Source: Amycolatopsis dendrobii
GTDB lineage: Bacteria; Actinomycetota; Actinomycetes; Mycobacteriales; Pseudonocardiaceae
Assembly: GCF_014145675.1 (NCBI RefSeq)
Contig: NZ_JACGZW010000013.1
Coordinates: 186,001 to 250,000, forward strand
Length of the DNA stretch: 64,000 bases
Direction of reading: 5' to 3'
Both the position numbers and the translations under genes were made by a program. Under the pieces are notes generated by a model, which worked only from the letters and a program-made list of their open reading frames with translations, was not told the origin of the DNA and searched no databases. Positions 44,125 through 54,700 of this stretch are shown here, piece by piece (positions within the stretch are counted from its first letter, which is position 1; each line of letters starts with the position of its first letter).

Positions 44125-47100
44125 ACGAGACGAACGACTTCCGAGACGGTCAGGTGAGGTTTGTGAGTGATCCGGTAGACGCGATCGCGGTCGTCGGCAT
44201 GAGCTGCCGGTTCCCGGGCGCGGACGATCCCGAGCGGTTCTGGGCCAATCTGGCCGCGGGCGTGGAGTCGATCTCCACGTTCGACCGGGACGAACTGCGG
44301 GCCGCCGGGGCCGATCCGGCGGTGCTGGACCACCCCGGGTTCGTGCCGAGGGGCGGCGTGCTCAGCGACATCGACCGGTTCGACGCCGCCTACTTCGGGT
44401 ACAGCCCGCGCGAGGCGGAGCTGATCGACCCGCAGCAGCGGCTGTTCCTCGAATGCGCGGCGGGCGCGCTCGACGATTCCGGCTACGACCCGGCGCGGTT
44501 CGGCGGCGTGGCCGGGATTTACGCGGGCGTCGGGCTGAGCTCGTACATGTGGAACAACATCTACCCGAGCGAAAGCGAACTGGCCGACGTCAGCCAGATG
44601 CAGATGATCCTGTCGGTGGACAAGGACTACCTGGCCACGCGCGCGGCGTACAAGCTCGACCTGCGCGGGCCCGCGGTCACCGTGCAGAGCGCCTGCTCCA
44701 CCTCGATGGTGGCCATCCACCTCGCCTGCCAGGGGCTGCTCACCGGCGAATGCGACCTCGCGCTGGCCGGCGGGGCCTCGCTGATCCTGCCGGAGGTCCG
44801 CGGGTACGTGTACGAGGAGGGCGGCGTGCTCTCCCCGGACGGGCACTGCCGCTCGTTCGACGCCGCCGCCAAGGGCACCGTGCCCGGCAGCGGGGTCGGC
44901 GTGGTCGTGTTGCGGCGCTTGGAAGACGCGCTCGCCGACGGCGACACGATCCACGCGATCGTCCGCGGTTCGGCGATGAACAACGACGGTTCCGCGAAGG
45001 TCGGCTACACCGCGCCGGGCACGCGCGGGCAGACCCAGGTGATCACCGACGCGGTCAGCGCCGCGGGCGTGGAGGCGGACACCATCGGCTACGTCGAGAC
45101 GCACGGCGCGGCCACCCCGCTCGGCGACCCGATCGAGATGACCGCGCTCGCCGACGCCTTCCGCGCGCTCGGCGCCAGCGGCGGGCACCGGTGCGCGATC
45201 GGCTCGCTGAAGTCGAACATCGGGCACCTCGACTCGGCGGCCGGGGTGGCCGGGTTCATCAAATCGGTGCTGATGGTCAAGCACGGCAAGGTCCCGCCGA
45301 GCCTGCACTTCCGCGAGCCGAACCCGAACATCGACTTCGCCTCGACTCCGTTCTACGTCAACCGCGAACTCTCCGACTGGCCGGTGACCGGGACGCCGCG
45401 CCGGGCGGGGATGAGCTCGTTCGGCATCGGCGGGACCAACGCGCACATCGTCGTCGAAGAGCCACCGCCGCCGCGGCGGCGCGAGCAGACCGCGAAACCG
45501 CGGCCGGTGCTGCTCTCCGCCCGCACTCCCGCCGCGCTGGAGCGGGCCACCGACCGGCTGGCCGAGCACCTGCGCGCGCATCCGGAGCTGTCGCTGGCCG
45601 ACGTGGCGGGCACGCTCGCCGCCGGCCGCCGGGTGCACGCCCACCGCCGCGCCGTCGTGGCGGCCGACACCGCGGGCGCGGCGAAGGCGCTGGAAAGCCG
45701 GTCGCCGGAGGTGTTCACCTCGGCCGGGCCCGCCGGGACCCGCTCGGTGGTGTTCCTGTTCTCCGGCGTCGGCGACCAGTACCCGAACCTGTGCTCCGGG
45801 CTGTACCGCGACGAGCCGGTGTTCCGCGCCGAACTCGACCGGTGCGCCGAATTGTTCGCCCCGCACCTGGGTTTCGACCTTCGGGAGCGGTTGTTCGCCG
45901 CTCCGGCCGAACCGCCGCGCGAACTGCCCGCCGACCCGCTCGCCCGGATGCTGCGGGAACGGGAGGCGGGGCCGCTCGACGAGACGATCGTCGCGCAACC
46001 GCTGCTGTTCTCCGTCCAGTACGCGATGGCGCGGCTGTGGATGCACTACGGCGTGCGCCCGGACGCGCTGCTCGGCTACAGCGTCGGCGAGTACGTCGCA
46101 GCCGCGGTCGCCGGGGTGTTCTCGCTGGCGGACGCGGCCTGGCTGGTGGCGCGTCGCGCCCGGCACATCGGCGGTCTGCCCGGCGGTGCGCTGCTCGCGG
46201 TGATGAACTCGGCCGAACAGGTCGAGCCGCTGCTGGAGGGCCAGCTGTCACTGTCCGCTGTGGACGCTCCTTCGCTGTGCGTGGTCGGCGGTCCGGCCGA
46301 GGAGGTCGACGCGCTCGCCGAACGCCTTCTCGCCGACGGGATCGCCAGCCGCCGCGTGCCCGCCGAGCACGCGTTCCACACGGCGATGATGCGCCCGCTG
46401 GAGGAAAGCCTGCGCGCCGACTTCGCCGGGGTGGAGCTCAAGACGCCGGAGATCCCGTACCTGTCCAATGTCACCGGCCAGTGGGTCGCCCCGGCCGAGG
46501 CGGCCGATCCCGCGCACTGGGCCCGGCACAGCGTGGCCACCGTCCGGTTTTCCGACCAGATCGCCGCGATGTGGCAGCTGACCGCGCCGGTGGTGGTCGA
46601 ACTGGGACCGGGCCGCGCATTGGGGAGCCTGCTGGTGCAGCACCCCGACCGCGCCGACGACGGTCTCGTGCTGGCGTCCTCGCCCGCCGCGCACGATCGC
46701 GCGGACGACCGGACGGTGCTGCTCGAAGCGCTGTCCCGGGCGTGGCTCGCCGGGGTCGAGGTGGACTGGGCCAAGCTGCACGCGAACGGCGAGTGGGGGC
46801 GGGCGAGCCTGCCCGGCTACCCCTTCGAACGCGCCGGCTACTGGCTTTCCGCGCGTACGCCCGGCAAATCCGGTGCGGCCGCGCCGGGCACCGGACGGCA
46901 GGCCGATCCGGCGGACTGGTTCCACCTGCCGGACTTCTCGCGCAGCCTGCCGCCGCGGGCCGAGCCGGACGCGGCGGCAGGCGAGACCTGGCTGGTCGCC
47001 GGGGACGCCGCGTCGATCGCGGAAGAGGTCGCCGCCCGCTCGGCCGCGAGGGTGATCCGGGTGAGCTGGGCCGAGGAGTTCGCCGACTGCGGCGACGACC

Positions 47101-48734
47101 GCTACACCCTCGATCCCGGCGATCTGACGGGCTGGCTGACCCTGCTCCGCGGGCTGAAGGGCGCGGCGCCCGGGCGCGTGGTGTTCGGCGCGGACGGCCC
47201 GCAGTGGGACTTCACCGCTTTCCACGGCCTGGTGCTGCTGATGCGGGCGTGGACCGAATGCGGACTGGTCGACGACGTCGAGATCGGCGTGCTGTCGGTG
47301 TCCGGCCTGGTCGTGGCGGGCGAGACCGAGGTGCGGCCGGAACGCGGCATGACGGCGGCGCTGTGCCGGGTGATCGGCCAGGAACTGCCGCAGGCCCGCT
47401 GCCGATTCGTCGACACCGCCCCGCCCGCCTCGGCGCGGCAGCGCGCCCGGCTGCTGACCCACCTGCACGCGGAAATCGTGGCGGGCACGGACGATTGCGT
47501 CGCCTACCGGGGCGACACCCGCTGGGTGCGCGGCTTCGTGCCCGCCCGGCTGGAGGCCACTGGAGCCACGCGGCTGCGCGAGGGCGGCTGCTACCTGGTT
47601 TCCGGCGGGCTGGGCCGGATCGGCGCGGTGATCGGCGATCTGCTGGCGGCCCGCCGGGCCCGGATCGGGGTGATCCGGCGCTCGGCGGTTCCCGCCCGCG
47701 ACCACTGGGATTCCTATGTGGCCACGGCGGATCCGGACGATTCCGTCGCCGCGGAGATCGCCGCGATCCGGCGGCTGGAGGCGGCGGGCGCCACGGTGGC
47801 CACCGCGTCGGCCGACGTCGCCGACGACGAGGGTTTCGCGGCCGCGGTGGCGAAGCTGGAGCAGGAACTCGGCCCGTTCGACGGCGTGTTCCACGTGGCC
47901 GGGGTGGTGACCGCGGACGGCGTGGTGCCGCTCGCGCAGGCGACACCGGAGAGCGCGGAACCGCACCTGGCCGCGAAAGCGCGGGGGGTGCGGGTGCTCG
48001 CCGGAGTGTTTTCCGGACGGGAGCTGGACTTCGTGCTGCTGTGCTCGTCGATCGCGTCGGTGCTCGGCGGGATCGGGTTCTCCGCCTACGCCGCGGCGAA
48101 TCTGTACCTCGAGCTGTTCGCGGCCGCGCGGTCCGCCGACGGCGGCACCCCGTGGACGGCGCTGGCCTGGGAGGGCTGGACCGTCGAAGGGGACGACGCG
48201 GCCGCGGCGACCCTGCGCGAGTACCTGATCGACGAGGCCGACGCGACCGCCGTGCTCGACCGGGTGCTCGCCGGGAGCCTGCCCGCCCAGCTGGTGAACT
48301 CGACCGGCGACCTGCGGTCCCGGTTCGACCAGTGGTCGGGCGACGAGGCCGGATCCGCGCCCCGCCGCGGCGGCGGGCACGCGCGCCCGGACCTGCAAAC
48401 CTCATACGCCGCACCGGTGACCGACACCGAGAAGCTGATCGCCGAGGTGTGGGCGGGCCTGCTCGGCATCGACCGGGTCGGCCTGCACGACAACTTCTTC
48501 GAGCTCGGCGGCCATTCGCTGCTCGGCACCCGGGTGATTTCGCGCCTGCTCAAGGAACTGCGGGTCCAGGTGCCGCTGCACACCCTGCTGACCAGCCCGA
48601 CGGTGGCCGAGCTCGCCGCCGCGGTGGCCGAGCTCCAGGACGCCCCGGCGGCGCCGTCGATCACCCGCGTCGACCGCGGCGGCTACCGCCGGAGCGGCGA
48701 GGCGGCCGAGCCGACAGGAGCGACGACCCGATGA
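44121..48734 (+). CDS. Modular PKS, KS-AT-KR-T
   Basis: This 1,537-residue single module extends the chain by one malonyl unit and reduces it. KS: about 24-455, Cys192 in SACSTS. AT: about 541-903, GYSVGE with Ser654 and HAFH malonyl signature. KR: about 960-1404, cofactor loop GGLGRIG at 1162-1168, catalytic Tyr1323 with Asn1327 (YAAAN) and a serine near 1310, so it looks active. T: FFELGGHSLLG with Ser1466. There are no DH or ER domains, so the product is a beta-hydroxy acyl chain. The GTG start overlaps the stop of the previous gene and its own stop overlaps the next ATG, so it sits between the two hybrid synthases in one message. Confidence 0.93.
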
Positions 48735-51700
48735 ACAGCGACACCCCGGAGATCCACCGGTTCCCGGCGTCCTTCGCCCAGCGCCGGCTGTGGCTGGTCC
48801 AGCAGGTCGATCCGGGCAACCCGTTCTACCTGATCCCGATGGGGATGCGGCTGCGCGGCGAACTCGACGGGCCCGCGCTCGAGCGGGCGCTCGCCGCCGT
48901 GGTCGACCGGCACGAGGCGCTGCGCACCGGGTTCGCCGTCGAGGACGGCGAGCCGGTGCAGGTGGTGCACGGCCGGGTGGACGTGCCGCTGCCGGTGGCC
49001 GATCTCAGCGCGCACGCCGATCCGGCGGCAGAGCTCGCCCGCCTGGAGACCGAACTCGGCTCGCGCCCGTTCGACCTGGCCGCGCCGCCGCTGCTGCGCG
49101 CGCTGCTGGTGCGGCTCGGCGAGGCCGACCACCAGCTGCTGATCACCGTCCACCACATCGTGTGCGACGCCTGGTCGCAGGACATCTTCTTCCGCGAACT
49201 GGGCGAGTGCTACGCCGCCTTCGCCCGGAACGAGACGCCCGAGCTGCCCGAACTCGCCGTGCAGTACCCGGATTTCGCGGTCTGGCAACGGGAGCTGGCC
49301 GGCACCCCGGAGTTCGCCCGGCAACTGGACCACTGGCGGGAGCACCTGCGCGACGCGCCCCGGCTCTCGGCGCTGCCCCTGGACCGGCCGCGCCAGGCGA
49401 AACGCGACCATCGCGGCGCCTGGCACGATTTCGTGGTCCCCGCCGCCGTGCTCGACGACCTGCGCGCGCTGGCGAGAGCGCACAACTGCACGCTGTTCAT
49501 GGTGGTGTTCGCGGCTTTCTCGGTGCTGCTGTCGCGTTCGGCCGGGCAGGACGACCTGGTGATCGGCTCGCCCATCACCGGCCGGGGCCGCCCGGAGCTG
49601 GAGGACCTCGTCGGGTTCTTCGTGAACACGCTGCCGCTGCGGGCCGATCTGTCCGGCGACCCGGCGTTCGCCGACCTGCTCGCCCGGGTGCGCCGGACTT
49701 GCCTGGACGGGGTGGCCAACCAGGACGTGCCGTTCGAGAAGCTGGTCGAGGAGCTGGCCCCGGACCGCGATCCCAGCCACGACCCGCTGTTCCAGAACAT
49801 CCTGGTGTTCCAGGGACCGGCGAGCGCCGAGGTCGGCGTCGGCGATCTTTCCCTGGAATACCAGGGCAAGAACAACAACACGGCGAAATTCGACCTTTCG
49901 CTGTACGCGGGCGAGGCCGGGGACGGCCTGCGGTGTTCCTTCGAGTACGCCACCGCGTTGTTCGACCCCGAGACCATCGAACGCCTCGGCCGCCGGTTCG
50001 CCACGCTGCTGGCCGGGATCGCCGCGAACCCCGGTGCCCGGCTGTCCGCCCTGCCGCTGCTGGACAGCGGTGAACGCGACCGGCTGCTGGCGTGGGGGCA
50101 GAACGGCTGGCCCGAAGTGCCGGTGCCGGAAGCCACCCTGCCGGAACTGGTGATCCGGGCCGCGGAATCGGCACCGGACGCCACGGCGGTCTGGCACGCG
50201 GACCGCGTCCTCACCTACCGCGAACTGGAACGGGAGTCCGGGCGGCTGGCCCGGCGCCTGCGGGCGGCCGGGGCCGGACCGGGCACGCGAGTCGGCGTGT
50301 GCCTGCCGCGCACCCCGGACCTGGTGGTCGCGCTGCTCGCGGTGCTGCGCGCCGGGGCGGCGTATGTGCCGCTGGACCCGGAGTACCCGGCCGGGCGGCG
50401 ACGGCTGATGCTCGCCGACGCGGCCGCGCCCGCGCTGGTGACCGACGAGCCCGGCGGTTTCGACGGCTATCCGGGGAAGGTGCTCGCGGTCGGCGGCTCC
50501 GGCGACGAGGCGCCGCTGCCCGAACCGCCGCCCTCCGGGCAGAGCGCCGCCTACGTCATCTACACCAGCGGTTCGACCGGAAGTCCGAAAGGGACAGTCA
50601 TCTCGCACGATGCCGTGCGGCACCTGCTGTCCTGGGGCCGCGACCTGCTCGACGACGACGAACTGGCGGGCGCGGTCGCGACCTCCTCGGTCTGCTTCGA
50701 CGCCTCCGTGCTCGACCTGTGGGTGCCGCTCGCGTTCGGCGGCCGGGTGGTGCTCGTCGACAACGCGCTGCACATCGGCGCCTTGCCCGGGGAAGCGGCC
50801 GCGATGGCGCGGTACTTCTTCGCGGTGCCCTCGGTGGTCGGCGAACTGCTGCGCGCCGGGCATCTGCCCGACGGCCTGCGCACCTGCATCGCGGGGGGAG
50901 AGGAACTGCCCGCGGCGACCGCGCGCGCGATGTTCGACGCCGGGGCCGCCCGGGTCGTCAACGTCTACGGCCCCACCGAAACCACGGTCGTCGCCACCAG
51001 CCTGGAACTGACCGCGACCGAGCAGCCGGACGTGCACCTCGGCGCCCCGCTCGGCCACGCCAGGGTCTGCGTGCTCGACGACGCGGGCGGGCTCGCGCCG
51101 ACCGGGGTGTTCGGCGAGCTGTGCATCGCCGGTCCCGGCGTCGGTCTCGGCTACCTCGGCAATCCGGCGCTCACGGCGGCGCGGTTCGTGCCCGACCCGT
51201 GGCGCGCGGGGGCCCGGATGTACCGCACCGGCGACGTGGTGCGCTGGCGGTCCGACGGCGGGCTGGAGTTCCGCGGCCGCGCCGACCACCAGGTGAAGAT
51301 CCGCGGATTCCGGATCGAGCTGGGCGAGGTGGAGGCCGCGCTGGCCGCGTTCCCCGGCGTCGCCGAGTCCGCGGCGAAGGTCGTGACCACCGACGCGGGG
51401 GAGCGGTTGCTCGCCGGGTACCTCGTCGGGGAAGCGGAAACCGATGCGGTGAAAGCGTTCCTGCGCGAGCGCCTGCCCGCCTACCTGGTGCCCGGCGCGC
51501 TGATCCGGCTGGGCGAGCTGCCCCGCACGGTGAGCGGGAAACCCGATCGCTCGCGCCTGCCCGATCCTCGGCCCGCCGCCCGCGAGACCCCGCGCGTCGC
51601 CCCGCGCAACCGGATGGAACGGCTCGTCCTCGGCGTCTGGCAGGACGTGCTGTCCCGCCGCGACGTCGGGCCGCAGGACAACTTCTTCGACCTCGGCGGC

Positions 51701-54700
51701 CATTCGCTGCTGCTGATCCGCATGCACACCGCGCTGACCGAGGCGTTGCCGGTGACCGTGCCCTTCGCCGAGCTGTTCCGCCACACCACCGTCAGCACGC
51801 TCGCGGCCTATCTCCGCGAACTCGCCGAACCGGCCACGCCGAAAGCCGTCCCGAAGGAGGAAAAACCGGTGCGCAGCAGCGAGAAACCCAGCGACACCGA
51901 CATCGCGGTGGTCGGCATGGCCTGCCGCTATCCCGGCGCGAGCAGCCCGGAGGAGTACTGGCGGGTGCTGCTGGAAGGCCTCGAAACGATCAGCACCGCC
52001 ACCCCGGACGAGATCCGCGCGGCCGGGTTCGGCGACGACGCGTTCGCCGAGGACTTCGTGCCCCGCGGCGGCGCACTCGCCGGCATCGAGTACTTCGACG
52101 CGGGCTATTTCGGCTACAGCCCCAGCGAAGCGGCGCTGATCGACCCGCAGCAGCGGCTGTTCCTGGAATGCTCGGCCGAGGCGCTGCAGCGCGCCGGGCA
52201 CGACCCGGAGCAGTTCGACGGCGGCATCGGCGTCTACGCCGGGGTCGGGCACAGCGACTACATGTGGAACAACACCTTCGTCAACCAGGAGACGGTGCCC
52301 AACTCCAACGGCGCGCACCTGCTGATCTCCTGGGACAAGGACCATATGGCCACCCGGGTGTCCTACAAGCTGAACCTGCGCGGCCCGGCGATGACCGTGC
52401 AGACCGCGTGTTCCACCTCGCTGGTGGCCACCCACGTCGCGGCCCGCGCGCTGCTGTCCGGCGAATGCGACATGGCGCTGGCCGGCGGCGCGTCGATCCT
52501 CATCCCGAACGTCGGCTACAAATGGGTCGAAGGCGGGATCTTCAGCCCGGACGGGCATTGCCGCCCGTTCGACGCCGCGTCGCAGGGCACGCTTCCGGGC
52601 AGCGGGGTCGGCGTGGTCGTGCTGCGCAGGCTGGCCGACGCGCTCGCCGACGGCGACCCGGTGCACGCGGTGATCCGCGGTTCGGCGATCAACAACGACG
52701 GTTCGGCGAAGGTCGGCTACACCGCGCCGGGCGTCGCCGGGCAGGTCGAGGTGATCCGCAAGGCGCTGGCCGCCGCGGACGTCGAACCGGGCAGCATCGG
52801 GCTGATCGAGGCGCACGGCACCGGCACCGTGCTCGGCGACCCGATCGAGGTGACCGCGCTGACCCAGGCGTTCACCGGACCGGGTCCGCTGCCGCCCGCG
52901 TCGTGCGCGCTCGGGTCGGCCAAGTCCAACTTCGGCCACCTCGGGACCGCCGCCGGGGTCGCCGGGCTGATGAAGGCGGCGCTCGCGGTGGAGCACGGAG
53001 TCGTGCCGCCGTCGCTGCACTTCGAACGCCCGAACCCGAACACCGATCTCGAGGGCAGCCCGTTCTTCGTCAGCAGCGAACCGGCCGCGTTCCCCGGCGA
53101 GGGCCCGCGCCGCGCGGGCGTCACCGCGCTGGGCATCGGCGGCACCAACGCGCACGTCGTGCTGGAGCAGCCCCCGGCGAGGCAGCCGTCGACCCCGGGC
53201 CGGGGCTGGCAGGTCCTCCCGCTCTCTGCCCGCAGCCGCGGCGCACTGGAGACGGCGGCCAAGGAACTGGCCGACCACCTCGCCGGCACGCCGGACATCG
53301 ACCTCGCCGACGTGGCCTACACGCTGCAACTCGGCCGGACCGCGCTGGACCAGCGTCGGGTGGTGCTGGCCAGGACGACCGCCGAGGCCGCCGGCCTGGC
53401 GCGCGACGGCGGCGAGGAATTCGTGCGGGTGCGCGAAAGCGGCGACGCGCAGAGCTCCTGGACGCTGGTGCTCCCCGGCGGTTTCCCGGTCGTGCCGGGC
53501 AGGGCGGCGAAGCTGTACTGGCGGCTGCCGGTGATCCGGTCCGCAGTGGACGAATGCAGCGAACTGCTCGCTCCGGGCCTCGGCGCCGATCTGCGCGAAG
53601 CGGTTTTCCTCGCGTCCGCGGACGAACCGGTGGATCCGCGCTTCGAGCACCCCGCGCGGTTCGTGACGCTTTACGCACTGGCCCGCGGTCTCGTGGAGCT
53701 AGGCCTGCGGCCGGACGAGATCGCCGCGTCCGGGGCGGGCGAGCTGGTGGCCGCGTGCCTGACCGGAGTGCTGGACCTGCCACAGGCGGTCGCCGTGCTG
53801 CTGGGCCAAGGCGCGCCGGAGGTCGGTGCCGCGCCGGAGACGCCGTGGAGCTCGGTGGCGTGCGACGGATTCGTCACCGAGGACGAACTGGCCGATCCGG
53901 AGTTCTGGACCAGCGGCATCTGGGCCGGCGGCGACTTCGGCGAGGTGCTCGAACCGCTGCTGGACGACCCCGCGCAGGTGCTGGTGGTGGCGGGAGCCAC
54001 CGCCTGGGCGCCGGGCTGGGAACAGCCGGCCGGAGAGCTGGTCGAGGTGCTGCCGCAGGATTCGGCCGACGCCGAGTACGACTTCGCCGCGGCACTGGGC
54101 AGGTTGTGGCTTTCCGGCGCGACAGTGCGCTGGAAGTCGTTGTTCGAAGGACAGCGGCGGAAGCGGCTGCTGCTGCCGGCCTATCCGTTCGAGCGGAGCC
54201 GGTACTGGCTGGAACCGCCCGCGGACGCGAAGCCGTCGGCGATCGCGGTCCCGGCCGGGGAACGGGCCGCCGATCCGGCGGACTGGTTCTACGCGCCCTC
54301 GTGGAAACGCGCCGCCCGCCCGGTCGCGGCCGGCGCCGGAGGCACCTGGCTGGTCGCCGGGACGGACACGATCGCCGGGGAGGTCGCCGAACTCGGCGCC
54401 GGCCGGGTCATCCCGGTCCACTGGGGACGGTCGTTCGCCGACCTCGGCGAGGACGGCTACCTCGTGGACCCGGAATCGCCGGCGGACTGGGAAAGCCTCG
54501 TCCAGGCACTGCGGGACGCGGGCGAAACGCCGGACCGCATCGTGCACGGCGCCGGGGCACTGGACGAGGACGCCGCTCCCGGCGGCTACGACTCCTTCCT
54601 CGCCGTGCTGTTCCACGCCAGGGCGCTCGCGAAGGCCGGAATCGCCGCGAACCTTTCCGTGCTCGCCGTTTCCGGGCTCGCCATCGCCGACGAACCGCGC

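Noticed and set aside
46071..46088. GYSVGE instead of GHSVGE in the AT of the second synthase, considered as inactivation
   Set aside because: The serine and the HAFH segment are intact and Tyr at this place occurs in working ATs, so it is treated as active.
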